The position numbers and the translations under genes are program-made. Below the pieces are notes generated by a model. It saw only the letters and a list, made by a program, of their open reading frames with translations, did not search any database and was not told where the DNA came from. Positions 16,181-25,091 of a stretch of 39,368 nucleotides of DNA are shown here, one piece after another (within the stretch, counting starts at the first letter, position 1; each line of letters opens with the position of its first letter). The stretch is from an uncultured Olsenella sp. (GTDB lineage: Bacteria > Actinomycetota > Coriobacteriia > Coriobacteriales > Atopobiaceae), in contig CASEVE010000029.1 in NCBI GenBank assembly GCA_949291295.1, forward strand, positions 1-39,368, in the 5' to 3' direction.

Positions 16181-17068
16181 ATGGATCAGTTTCAGAATCA
16201 GAGCCAGACAACGTTGACCGACGAGCTCGAGCGTGCGGAGGGCCTCATGCTCCAGGGCCAGGCCGACCAGGCCGCCGAGCTTCTTGCCCGCCTTGCCGAG
16301 GACGCCGAGGAGTACGTGGACAAGAACTGCCCCACCACCGACGAGGTGCAGTGGTTCAGCTTTCCCACGCTCTTTGAGCGCCTGGCGTATCGGCGTGTTG
16401 AGGATGACCCGCGCGAGCTGCGCGACGTGGGCGAGCCGCTTGACCGCCTCTACAGCGACCTTGCCCTCGCGAGCGTGCAGGCCGGCGACTACGACGAGGC
16501 CACCGAGGCGCTCAAGCGCGCCGTGCGCTGGAACCCCATGGACTGCAGCTATCGCCTCAACCTGGCCGACCTCTTCCGCGTGGCGGGTGACATGCAGGAG
16601 TACCTGGCGCTCACCTACAGCGTCTTTGAGCGCGCGAGCGACGCGCGCCACCTGGTGCGGGCGTTCGTGAACTTCTCGGGCTACTTTGAGGTGTGCGAGA
16701 AGCCCCGCACGGCCGCGGCCGCCCTGCGCGCGGCGCGGGCCCTCGGCATGCCCGACTCCACGCTGGAGGCCGCGCTCAACCAGGCTGCAGGTACCGAGAA
16801 GGACCCGGACCTCGTGGATGACTCTGAGATGCGCGAGCTTCTCGCCGCCGAGGGACTGCCCGACGGCGCCAACGCCGAAATTGCGGTCTGCCTGCTCATG
16901 TGTGCCGGGGACGCCGCTAAGACCGGTGCCCGCGACGTTGCCGCTACGCTCACGCTGCGCGCCCGCGACCTGGTGGGCGAGGCTGCGTGCAAGGCCCTTC
17001 TCGAGCTCATCCACGAGGCGGACGTTCAGGACGCGCCCGGCGAGGGGGTGGCCGATGGCAAAGAGTAA
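16181..17068 (+). CDS. Tetratricopeptide repeat protein upstream of smpB
   Basis: This is a 295-residue acidic cytoplasmic protein made almost entirely of helices. TPR-like units are visible around residues 15-45 (AEGLMLQGQADQAAELLARL), 90-125 (LYSDLALASVQAGDYDEATEALKRAVRWNP) and 125-160. No enzymatic motif or signal peptide is present. ATG 16181 has an ideal AGGAGG 4 nt upstream, while the frame opens earlier at 16073. The gene overlaps smpB by 14 bp, so the two are coupled, but no function in ribosome rescue is established. A partner-binding adaptor role is only an inference from the repeat fold. Confidence 0.8.
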   Translation: MDQFQNQSQTTLTDELERAEGLMLQGQADQAAELLARLAEDAEEYVDKNCPTTDEVQWFSFPTLFERLAYRRVEDDPRELRDVGEPLDRLYSDLALASVQAGDYDEATEALKRAVRWNPMDCSYRLNLADLFRVAGDMQEYLALTYSVFERASDARHLVRAFVNFSGYFEVCEKPRTAAAALRAARALGMPDSTLEAALNQAAGTEKDPDLVDDSEMRELLAAEGLPDGANAEIAVCLLMCAGDAAKTGARDVAATLTLRARDLVGEAACKALLELIHEADVQDAPGEGVADGKE

Positions 17069-17573
17069 GGTCGTGCGTCAGGCGGCGGCCGCGGCCAAGG
17101 CCAAGCAGGCCGGCTCCGGCAAGAAGACCATTGCCAAGAACCGCTCCGCGCACCACGAGTACTTTATCGACGAGACCTTTGAGGCGGGCATTGAGCTCAC
17201 GGGCACCGAGGTCAAGAGCCTGCGCGAGCGCGCTTGCCAGCTCACGGACTGCTTCTGCCTCATTCGCGGGCGCGAGGCGTGGCTGCACGGCGTGCACATC
17301 CACCCCTACTCAAACGGCGGCGTGTGGAACGTGGACCCCGACCGCAAGCGTCGTCTGCTGCTGCACCGCAGGCAGATCGACTACCTGGATGCCAAGCTTC
17401 GCCAGAAGGGCATGGCGCTCGTGCCGCTGGAGATCTACTTTGACGAGCACAATCGCGTGAAGCTGGCTGTTGGCCTCGCGCGCGGCAAGAAGCTCTACGA
17501 CAAACGCGCGGACATGGCGCGGCGCGACTCCGACCGAGAGATCGCCCGCGCCCTCAAGGAGCTCAACCGGTAA
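17055..17573 (+). CDS. smpB: SsrA-binding protein SmpB
   Basis: SmpB carries tmRNA into stalled ribosomes for trans-translation. The 172-residue product contains the SmpB core: NRSAHHEYFIDETFEAGIELTG, TEVKSLRERACQLTDCF, the RNA-binding LLLHRRQIDYLDAKLRQKGM, and the C-terminal tail LYDKRADMARRDSDREIARALK that mimics mRNA in the decoding channel. About 25 N-terminal residues (Ala/Lys-rich) are extra relative to the roughly 150-160-residue family. ATG 17055 lies within the end of the TPR gene, after GAGGGGGTG. Its RNA partner ssrA is 7 kb downstream, separated by the rubredoxin and opp genes. Confidence 0.95.
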   Translation: MAKSKVVRQAAAAAKAKQAGSGKKTIAKNRSAHHEYFIDETFEAGIELTGTEVKSLRERACQLTDCFCLIRGREAWLHGVHIHPYSNGGVWNVDPDRKRRLLLHRRQIDYLDAKLRQKGMALVPLEIYFDEHNRVKLAVGLARGKKLYDKRADMARRDSDREIARALKELNR

Positions 17574-17604
17574 ATGTTACGAAGGGACTGTCCCTTCGTA
17601 ACAT
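17574..17604. repeat. Perfect 14-bp hairpin directly after smpB (REP-like)
   Basis: ATGTTACGAAGGGA (17574-17587) and TCCCTTCGTAACAT (17591-17604) are perfect inverted copies with a CTG loop. The element begins at the first base after the smpB stop and ends 4 nt before the AAGGAGAGG of the next gene. The GGGACTGTCCC centre resembles repetitive extragenic palindromes in many bacteria. There is no T-tract. Confidence 0.8.
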
Positions 17605-17619
17605 CGGAAAGGAGAGGGT

Positions 17620-18138
17620 ATGGACGCGAGCGCATTGTTCAAGTTCTCATCGGGGCTCTACGTGGTGTCGGCGGCGCCCGGAAACGGGGAGCGCGCCGCA
17701 GCCTGCCTTGTCAACACGGGCCTGCAGGTGACGTCCCAGCCGCTCCAGGTTTCCGTGACGGTGAACAAGGAGAACGTCACCTGCGGCGCCATCGAGCGCG
17801 CCGGGCACTTCTCGCTTGCCGTGGTGGACGAGTCTGCTGACATGCTCTTTGTGGGGCGCTTTGGCTTCCGCACGTCCGCGGACTTTGACAAGTACGACGG
17901 CATCTCCAGCGCGCTGGCCTCAACCGGGGACCCGTATCCCACTGAGCACACCTGCTCCTACGTTGCGTGCAACGTGGTGCAGACGCTCGACGTGGGCACG
18001 CACCTCACCTTTGTGGGCGAGGTCGTGGACGCGGGCAACCTCTCCGACGTGGCGCCCATGACGTACTCGTACTATCACACAATCCTCAAAGGCAAGACAC
18101 CGCCGAAGGCTTCCTCCTACGTGGCGGGTATAAGTTAG
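17620..18138 (+). CDS. Flavin reductase-like FMN-binding protein
   Basis: This is a 172-residue protein of the flavin reductase-like split-barrel family, which binds FMN and transfers electrons from NAD(P)H or to rubredoxin. Recognisable parts are the start FKFSSGLYVVSA, a central VSVTVNKENVTCGAIERAGHFSLAVVDE, and FVGEVVDAGNLSDVAPMTYSYYHTILKGKTPPKASSY near the end, which resembles the FMN domain of high-molecular-weight rubredoxin. The start ATG follows AAGGAGAGG. A rubredoxin gene follows after 43 bp. The pair looks like a split form of the fused flavoprotein-rubredoxin used in oxygen and peroxide defence by anaerobes. Confidence 0.82.
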   Translation: MDASALFKFSSGLYVVSAAPGNGERAAACLVNTGLQVTSQPLQVSVTVNKENVTCGAIERAGHFSLAVVDESADMLFVGRFGFRTSADFDKYDGISSALASTGDPYPTEHTCSYVACNVVQTLDVGTHLTFVGEVVDAGNLSDVAPMTYSYYHTILKGKTPPKASSYVAGIS

Positions 18139-18181
18139 GTCAGGGCGAGAGGCGCCCTCCAATAAGTGAGAGGAGATTCAC

Positions 18182-18322
18182 ATGTCCGACGAGAAGAAGT
18201 ACACGTTCCGCTGCACCGTCTGCGGCTGGGAGGTCACCGTCGACACCCCCGAGCTGCCCGAGGACTTTGTCTGCGAGGTCTGCGGCGTTGGCCCCGACCA
18301 GTTTGAGCTCGTCGAGGAGTAG
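18182..18322 (+). CDS. Rubredoxin-type small iron protein
   Basis: This is a 46-residue electron carrier. Two CxxC pairs, CTVCGWEV (Cys11, Cys14) and CEVCGVGPDQFE (Cys31, Cys34), supply the four iron ligands, and the ending GPDQFELVEE is typical of rubredoxins (GxxxFE). It is slightly shorter than the usual 52-54 residues between the two knuckles. GAGAGGAGATTCAC provides the ribosome site. It probably takes electrons from the preceding flavoprotein to reduce a peroxide- or oxygen-scavenging enzyme encoded elsewhere. Confidence 0.9.
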   Translation: MSDEKKYTFRCTVCGWEVTVDTPELPEDFVCEVCGVGPDQFELVEE

Positions 18323-18359
18323 CGACAAGAACAAGGCAGAGGCGCCCGTGATGACAAGC

Positions 18360-18392
18360 GCGGCCCCGCAGCTGAACGAGCTGCGGGGCCGC
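18360..18392. terminator. Bidirectional terminator-like hairpin between rubredoxin and oppF
   Basis: GCGGCCCCGCAGCT (18360-18373) and AGCTGCGGGGCCGC (18379-18392) form a perfect 14-bp stem with a GAACG loop. It lies between two convergent genes (rubredoxin on plus, oppF on minus). Flanking T-runs are poor on both sides, but the stem is very stable. Confidence 0.75.
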
Positions 18393-18466
18393 TTCCGTAA
18401 CGGGCCGGTCGCTATTGGGAGGGATGCGCCGGCGCCGGTAGGGCCATATGGAACCTGCTCCTACCC

Positions 18467-19566
18467 CTACTCCTCCTCCGGCGTCACCACCGGATCGGCG
18501 TTCACGAGGTCGCTTCCGCGTCCGTAGCTTGGGCGTGCGGCGGCGTACTGGATGTCGCGCGCCAGCCCCAGCACCTCGGAGGCATCCACCGTGTCGTAGC
18601 GGTGGCACGCGCAGACGTGGCCGGGCAGCACCTCGCGCTGGTCGGGGGCGCTCACGTCGCAGGCCCCCACCTTCGCAAAGCAGCGGCTCGCAAAGCGGCA
18701 GCCGGCAGGCGGGTCGATGGGGCTCGGAACGTCGCCCTCGAGGATGATGCGGCGGCGCTGAAGCTTGGGGTCGGGGCTCGGAATGGCCGAGAGCAGCGCC
18801 TGCGTGTAGGGGCACAGCGGCTCGTGGTAGAGGACGTTTTTCGGCGCGATCTCCATGAGGCGGCCGAGATACATCACGCCCACGCGGTCGGAGATGTGCT
18901 TGACCACATTGAGGCCGTGCGCGATGAAGAGGTACGTGAGGCCAAGCTGGTCCTTGAGGTCGTCCAGGAGGTTGAGCACCTGCGCCTGGATGGAGACGTC
19001 GAGGGCCGAGACCGGCTCGTCGCACACGATGAGCTTGGGGTTAACGGCAAGGGCTCGCGCAATTCCCACGCGCTGACGCTGGCCGCCGGAGAACTCGTGC
19101 GGGTAGCGGTTCTTCATGTAGCTCGCCAGTCCCACGCGCTCCAGCAGCTCGTCCACGCGGTCATCGACCTTGTCCTTGGGGAGAATGTCGTTGGTGAGGA
19201 TGGGTTCCGCCACGATCTGTCCGATCGTCATGCGGGGGTTCAGGCTCGCGTAGGGGTCCTGGAAGATGAGCTGGATGTCGCAGCTCCTGCGCCGGCGCTC
19301 CTTGGGGGAAAGCGCGGTGATGTCCTGCCCCTCGAAGAGGATCTTGCCGCTCGTGGGCTTGAGCAGGCCCACGATCATCTTTCCGATGGTGGTCTTGCCG
19401 CAGCCGGACTCGCCCACAAGGCCAAATGCCTCGCCGCGTCTAATCGAGAAGCTCACGTCGTCGACGGCCTGGACAAACGATGTTGGCTTGCCAAAGAAGT
19501 TCGTCGCGGCCACAAAGCTCTTGGTGAGATGCTGCACCTCAATGAGGTTGTCGTTCTTCTCGGCCA

Positions 19567-19567
<1 letters not shown>
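18467..19567 (-). CDS. oppF: Oligopeptide ABC transporter ATP-binding protein OppF
   Basis: One of two ATPases powering oligopeptide import; 366 residues. Walker A GESGCGKTT (52-60), signature FSGGQRQRVGIARA and Walker B LIVCDEPVSALD are intact. The switch region reads IAHGLNVV, where the family usually has IAHDLSVV; the catalytic His is kept. The C-terminal oligopeptide domain has a Cys cluster (GCRFASRCFAKVGACD...HVCACH), as in peptide-transporter ATPases reported to hold an iron-sulfur cluster. The ATG overlaps the oppD stop by one base (TAATG). It is the last gene of oppABCDF. Confidence 0.93.
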
Positions 19568-20676
<1,109 letters not shown>

Positions 20677-20680
20677 GTGA

Positions 20681-21619
20681 TCACCTGTTCCTGCTCTTGG
20701 GGTCAAAGGCGTCGCGGATGCCGTCGCCGAGCAGGTTGAACGCGAGCACGGTCACGGTGATGGCGAGGCCGGGGAAGATCATCGCGTAGGGCGCCGCAAA
20801 GATGTAGTTGCGGCCGCGTCCGAGCATGTCGCCCCACTCCGCCGCGGGCGGCTGGACGCCAAGGCCCAGAAAGCCCAGCGCCGCCGCATCGAGAATGGCG
20901 CTCGAGATGCCGAGCGTGGCGCGGACGATGATGGAGGGCATGACGTTGGGGAGCACGTGGCGGAAGATGATCGTTGCGTCGGAGTCGCCGATGACGCGCG
21001 CCGCGGCCACGTAGTCGGACTGCTTGACGGCGAGCACCTGGCTGCGCACGATGCGGGCGTACTCGGGAATGGAGACAAAGCCAATGGCAATGATCGCCTT
21101 GTCGATGCCGCGCCCAAGGGCCGCCATGAAGGCGATGGCGAGCAGGATCGAGGGGATGGCGAGCATCATGTCCATGAAGCGCATGATGACGGTGTCCACG
21201 ACGCCGCCCTTGTAGCCGGCGATGGCGCCGAGGGCAACGCCGATGACGAGCGAGATTGCCACCGAGAGCAGACCTACCGTGAGCGAGATCTGGCTGCCGA
21301 TCAGGATGCGGCAGAAGATGTCGCGGCCCTGCTGGTCGGTGCCAAACCAGTGAGCGGCGCTGGGTGGCTCAAAGGAGGCCGAGAGGTCCTGCTGGTAGGG
21401 GTCGTACGGCAGGATGCCGGGCGCCACAAAGGTCACGATGGCCACGATGGCAAGAAGGACGATGATCACGAGGCTCACCATGGCGGGGACGTTCTGCCTG
21501 AGCGAGTACCAGACGTCCTTCCACAGCGACTCGGTCTTCTCGGCCACGGCCTTCTCGGGAGCGTCGTTGGGAGAGTCCTGGGGCGCGCGTCCCTTTGCCT
21601 GCGCTACTGTTTCTGCCAT
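20681..21619 (-). CDS. oppC: Oligopeptide ABC transporter permease OppC
   Basis: This inner-membrane permease has 312 residues. A charged cytoplasmic N-terminus of about 45 residues is followed by TM1 ([20 protein letters not shown]). A periplasm-facing segment with [13 protein letters not shown], the family signature, comes next, and then five more TM segments. The EAA loop that contacts the ATPases ([20 protein letters not shown]) is present. ATG 21619 lies 4 bp after the oppB stop. The longer frame from 21661 overlaps oppB and is not favoured. Confidence 0.93.
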   Translation of the reverse strand: MAETVAQAKGRAPQDSPNDAPEKAVAEKTESLWKDVWYSLRQNVPAMVSLVIIVLLAIVAIVTFVAPGILPYDPYQQDLSASFEPPSAAHWFGTDQQGRDIFCRILIGSQISLTVGLLSVAISLVIGVALGAIAGYKGGVVDTVIMRFMDMMLAIPSILLAIAFMAALGRGIDKAIIAIGFVSIPEYARIVRSQVLAVKQSDYVAAARVIGDSDATIIFRHVLPNVMPSIIVRATLGISSAILDAAALGFLGLGVQPPAAEWGDMLGRGRNYIFAAPYAMIFPGLAITVTVLAFNLLGDGIRDAFDPKSRNR

Positions 21620-21623
21620 GGTA

Positions 21624-22640
21624 TCACCCCTCTTCCTTGGCGTAGGTGATGCGCGGGTCAAGATAGGCGTAGATCACGTCAACCACGAGGTTGATGATGA
21701 TGAAGATCACGCCGATGAGCAGGACCGCGCCCTGGACCACGGGAAAGTCTGACTTGAGAATGCTGTCGACCACGTACTTGCCAATGCCGGGCCATGCAAA
21801 GACGGTCTCCGTGAGCATGGCCCCGCCAAGAAGGCTTCCCAGCTGAAGGCCAATGACCGTGGTGACGGGCAGCATGGCGTTTCTCAGCGCGTGGTGGATG
21901 TCCACGCGGCGCTTCTTGAGGCCCTTGGCACGGGCGGTGCGCACGTAGTCCTCGTTGAGCGTCTCGAGCATGCTGGAGCGCGTCATGCGGGTGATGACGG
22001 CCATGGAGTACATCGAGAGGGCCACGGCGGGCAGCACAATGTGCGCGGCCGCGTCAGAGAACGCCTCGAGGTCGCCCATGAGCAGGGTGTCAAGCAGGTA
22101 GAAGCCCGTGCCGCCCACGGGGGCGAGCAGCGGGTCGATGCGCCCGGAGCTGGGCAGTACGTGCAGGACGCCCGCAAACAGGATGATGAGAAGAACGCCG
22201 AGCCAGAAGATGGGCATCGAGACGCCCACGAGGGCCAGGATGGTAGCGAGGCCGTCGATGGGGGAGTTCTTGTGCGTGGCCGAGACCACGCCGAGGGCCA
22301 CGCCCACCACCGCCGCGATGACGATGGCCACAAGCGCGAGCTCGACGGTAGCCGGGAAGCGGGAGAGCAGCTCCTGCGTGACCGGCGTGTGGGTGTAGTA
22401 GCTCTCACCGAGGTTGCCCGTGAGGGCGCCCGTGAGGAAGTTGAAGTACTGGATGATGATGGGGTCGTTTAGGCCGTTGGCGTCACGCCATGCCTCCATG
22501 GCCTCTGCCGTGGCATGCTGGCCGAGCACAACGGGTGCCGGGTCGGCCGAGAACACGCGCATGATAAGAAAGACGATGATGGAGACGCCGAGAAGAACCG
22601 GAATCGCCAGCAGGATTCGCTTGAGCACGTATTTCAGCAC
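21624..22640 (-). CDS. oppB: Oligopeptide ABC transporter permease OppB
   Basis: This 338-residue permease has the family N-terminus (LKYVLKRILLAIPVLLGVSIIVFLIMR) and six predicted TM segments. The EAA loop is EDYVRTARAKGLKKRRVDIHHALRNAMLPVTT. The ending VVDVIYAYLDPRI is typical for DppB/OppB. The start is GTG 22640, with GAGGAGG about 6 nt upstream on the minus strand. It is separated from oppA by 107 bp holding a hairpin. Confidence 0.93.
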   Translation of the reverse strand: MLKYVLKRILLAIPVLLGVSIIVFLIMRVFSADPAPVVLGQHATAEAMEAWRDANGLNDPIIIQYFNFLTGALTGNLGESYYTHTPVTQELLSRFPATVELALVAIVIAAVVGVALGVVSATHKNSPIDGLATILALVGVSMPIFWLGVLLIILFAGVLHVLPSSGRIDPLLAPVGGTGFYLLDTLLMGDLEAFSDAAAHIVLPAVALSMYSMAVITRMTRSSMLETLNEDYVRTARAKGLKKRRVDIHHALRNAMLPVTTVIGLQLGSLLGGAMLTETVFAWPGIGKYVVDSILKSDFPVVQGAVLLIGVIFIIINLVVDVIYAYLDPRITYAKEEG

Positions 22641-22687
22641 GCCTTGCCTCCTCTCTCTTAGCGTGGGCGCCGAGCGCCCCAGATAGA

Positions 22688-22717
22688 GAGACGGGCCGAG
22701 TGGTCCCGGCCCGTCTC
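22688..22717 (-). terminator. Partial terminator / processing hairpin between oppA and oppB
   Basis: GAGACGGGCCG (22688-22698) pairs with CGGCCCGTCTC (22707-22717) around an 8-nt loop, an 11-bp stem in the oppA-oppB gap. On the minus strand it is followed only by a mixed pyrimidine run. Such hairpins commonly let the binding-protein gene be expressed above the permease genes. Confidence 0.6.
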
Positions 22718-22747
22718 GTCACGTCGTTTGACTCAGGGCACGCCGTC

Positions 22748-24367
22748 CTACGCGGACTTGGTGACGCCCTCCATGTGCACGACGCCCGTGGGGTGGTAGT
22801 AGAAGCCCTGAACCTTGGGGCTGTAGCCGGCGAGGTTCTTGGAGTGGGAGATGACCATCCACGGCATCTGGTCGGCGACCATCTGCTCGCACTGCTTGTA
22901 GATCTCGTTGCGGGCGTCGCCCTCCTCGGTGGCAAGACCCTGCTGGATGAGGGCGTTGTACTCCTCGTTGCGGAAGCGACCAACGTTCATGGAGACGTTC
23001 TCGTCGGCGAGAAGGTTCATGAAGTTGTCGGGGTCGCCGTTGTCGCCAACCCAGCCGTAGAGGCAGACGTCGAACTTGTCGGTCTCGACCTTGGTCTGGT
23101 ACGTGGTCCAGTCGTAGGAGACGATCTCCATCTCAACGCCAGCCTCGCGCAGGTAGCCCTGGATGGCCTCGGCGAGCGCCTGGCCGCCGATGGAGTTGTA
23201 GGGGCGCGGGTTGGTGTAGGTGAGCATGGTGCAGCTGGTGATGCCTAGGTCGGCGAAGGCCTGCTTGGCTGCCTCGGGATCGTAGGCGGTCTGCTGGATG
23301 TCCTCGTCGTAGGGGGCCATCCACAGCGGCATGACGGAGGTGGCAACGCCGGCGTAGTCGCCGTAGAGGCTCTGGACCATCTCCTCGACGTTGACGGCCT
23401 GGCAGAAGGCGCGGCGAGCCTCGAGGTCGGTGAAGGCGCCGTCATCGTTGCGGAACGCCATGTAGTTGATGTTCATGCCGTCCTCTTCGAACAGCTCGTT
23501 GCCCGCGTCGGTGATGGTGGGGACCACGGAGGCGTCGATGCCGTCGATGATGTCGACCTCGCCGTTGTTGAGGGCGGTCACGCGGCTCGAGTTCTCGGCG
23601 ATGAAGCGGAAGATGACGTTTTTGGTCTGGGGCATGCGGTTCTCGTCCCAGTAGTCCTCGTTTGCCTCGAGAACCACGTTCTCGCCCTTGTTCCAGGAGA
23701 CGAACTTGTAGGGGCCGGAGCCGATGGGGTTCTCGATGGAGTTGGCGCCGTCGGCGTAGGCCGAGGGGGCAACGACGGGCGCGGCGAGGGCCATTGCCAT
23801 GTTCTTGATGAACGGCGTGGAGGCGGCGCGCAGGGTGATGACGAGGGTGGTGTCATCGGGGGCCTCAACGGAGGCGACGCCGGAGCCGGAGGCCTCGGAG
23901 CCAAAGACGAAGGACGCGTAGGGCATGTCCTCGGTGCGGTTGGGCTCGAGCTGGCGGTCGATGTTGGCCTTGACGGCGGCGGCGTTGCAGTCGGTGCCGT
24001 CGTGGAACTTGACGCCCTCCTGGAGCTTGAAGGTGTAGGTCAGGCCGTCGTCGGAGATGTCGGGCAGGTCGGCGAGGCAGGGTACGATGTCGCAGCTCTG
24101 CGTGTCGTAGGCGAGCAGCGTGTCGTAGATGTTGCACATGATCTTTGCGGACTCGCCGTCGTCGACGTAGGCGGGGTCAAGGCCACGGGGGTCGGCGCCC
24201 TGGGCAAAGGTGATGGTGTCTGCGATGCCGCTGGCGGTGCTGTCGGTGTTGTCGTCAGACTCGCTCGCGCGCTTGGCGCCGCAGCCTGCAAGCGCAAAGA
24301 CGCTGGTGGCGCTGATGGCACCCATGGCCTGGACAAAGCGCCTTCTGGAAATCTCACTCATGGACAT
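22748..24367 (-). CDS. oppA: Oligopeptide-binding lipoprotein OppA with Tat-type signal
   Basis: This is the extracellular substrate-binding protein (SBP family 5) of the peptide transporter; 539 residues. The N-terminus SRRRFVQAMGAISATSVFALAGC combines a twin-arginine motif with a lipobox (LAGC), so export by the Tat route and lipid anchoring at the Cys are expected. The mature part shows the SBP_bac_5 landmarks: LQEGVKFHDGTDCNAAAVKANI, IGSGPYKFVSWNKGE and ARRAFCQAVNVEEM. ATG 24367 follows GGGAGGGAAC; a second in-frame ATG is at 24361. It is the first gene of the opp operon. Confidence 0.93.
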   Translation of the reverse strand: MSMSEISRRRFVQAMGAISATSVFALAGCGAKRASESDDNTDSTASGIADTITFAQGADPRGLDPAYVDDGESAKIMCNIYDTLLAYDTQSCDIVPCLADLPDISDDGLTYTFKLQEGVKFHDGTDCNAAAVKANIDRQLEPNRTEDMPYASFVFGSEASGSGVASVEAPDDTTLVITLRAASTPFIKNMAMALAAPVVAPSAYADGANSIENPIGSGPYKFVSWNKGENVVLEANEDYWDENRMPQTKNVIFRFIAENSSRVTALNNGEVDIIDGIDASVVPTITDAGNELFEEDGMNINYMAFRNDDGAFTDLEARRAFCQAVNVEEMVQSLYGDYAGVATSVMPLWMAPYDEDIQQTAYDPEAAKQAFADLGITSCTMLTYTNPRPYNSIGGQALAEAIQGYLREAGVEMEIVSYDWTTYQTKVETDKFDVCLYGWVGDNGDPDNFMNLLADENVSMNVGRFRNEEYNALIQQGLATEEGDARNEIYKQCEQMVADQMPWMVISHSKNLAGYSPKVQGFYYHPTGVVHMEGVTKSA

Positions 24368-24470
24368 GTTCCCTCCCTTTTCCGGCGGACGACCTGGCGA
24401 TCGTCCGTATCCGATGCAAGACCGCAGTATCGGCGTTTGGGGAGCTGAGGATGTGGGCACCTCCCTAGGA

Positions 24471-24502
24471 TTAACTTTACTGAGCTAAAGTCTTAATCAA
24501 AC
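24471..24502 (-). promoter_or_regulatory. Putative opp promoter with inverted-repeat operator
   Basis: An AT-rich patch lies 100-130 bp before oppA. It holds the perfect inverted repeat ACTTTA (24474-24479) and TAAAGT (24486-24491), flanked by TTAA on one side and TCTTAA on the other. On the minus strand TTGATT (a -35 candidate) precedes it and TAAAGT/TTAATC (-10 candidates) lie within or after it. An operator overlapping the promoter is inferred. Confidence 0.4.
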
Positions 24503-24595
24503 AGAAACGGCGGTGTCCGGGGGCTTGGGTGTCTCGCGTCTCTCGTTTGGGAAAACGGGTAGAATACCGTCACTGCCGCGCGAGCGGCCGGTACG

Positions 24596-24624
24596 TTGAC
24601 AGCCGCATGGTGGCGGTCTTTCTT
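24596..24624 (+). promoter_or_regulatory. Putative ssrA promoter
   Basis: A perfect -35 box TTGACA (24596-24601) is followed after 17 bp by TTTCTT (24619-24624), a weak -10. Transcription would begin about 10 nt before the mature tmRNA 5' end, leaving a short leader for RNase P removal. A TAGAAT at 24560-24565 is an alternative -10 without a good -35. Confidence 0.45.
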
Positions 24625-24640
24625 GCCCCACCCGGTAGCC

Positions 24641-24982
24641 GGGGGTGACTGGTTTCGACAGGGTGGGTCTGAGATGGGCAGCAGGCCGTGGTCTCCTCGC
24701 CACGTTAAACAGGGGTACCGTCAAATTGAATTGACGATCTCGCCGCTTAATCTATAGCTGGCGCGTCGAAGCGGGGATTGCTCCCGTTCCCGTGGAGACG
24801 TCATTTTAGGGAGATGCTCGAGCGGACGTAGTCGGTATGCCGCTCGAAAAGACCGAACCGACTAGGACGCCAAGCGCGGGCAACCGGGTGCGCGGCGTCT
24901 GAACTATAACCGGTAGCTGAGCCTGGAGACACCTGTCAGGGACCTGCTTTGGACCGGAGTTCGATTCTCCGCACCTCCACCA
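24641..24982 (+). ncRNA. ssrA: Transfer-messenger RNA (tmRNA, SsrA RNA)
   Basis: One-piece tmRNA of 342 nt. The 5' end GGGGGTGACTGGTTTCGACA and the 3' end CGGAGTTCGATTCTCCGCAC...CCACCA are diagnostic. GGGGGTG (24641-24647) pairs with CACCTCC (24972-24978), and the TTCGATT T-loop and encoded CCA are present. GTGG/CCAC at about 24688-24704 followed by GTTAAACAGGGG fits pseudoknot 1. The tag frame is unclear. The only frame ending in Leu-Ala-Ala-stop (CTCGCCGCTTAA, 24739-24750) has an in-frame TGA at 24727-24729. This leaves at most IDDLAA plus the charged alanine. Another frame gives ELTISPLNL before a TAG. It works with SmpB, encoded 7 kb upstream. Confidence 0.95.
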
Positions 24983-24991
24983 TGTACGCTC

Positions 24992-25027
24992 GCGGCCGTT
25001 GGTCCCTCGGGGCTGGCGGCCGCTTTT
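24992..25027 (+). terminator. Terminator of ssrA
   Basis: GCGGCCG (24992-24998) pairs with CGGCCGC (25017-25023). The loop contains an inner CCC-TC-GGG stem, and TTTT follows at 25024-25027. It starts 10 nt after the tmRNA CCA end. Confidence 0.75.
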
Positions 25028-25091
25028 GTGTGCCCGCTCGAGCAACGGGTATATATAGTGTTGCAAATTTCGTTGGATTCGGGGGATGCGC

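Noticed and set aside
24960..25030. Integrated element attachment site at the ssrA 3' end
   Set aside because: No second copy of the tmRNA 3' end was seen downstream, and no integrase gene is present; a terminator and an ordinary gene follow.
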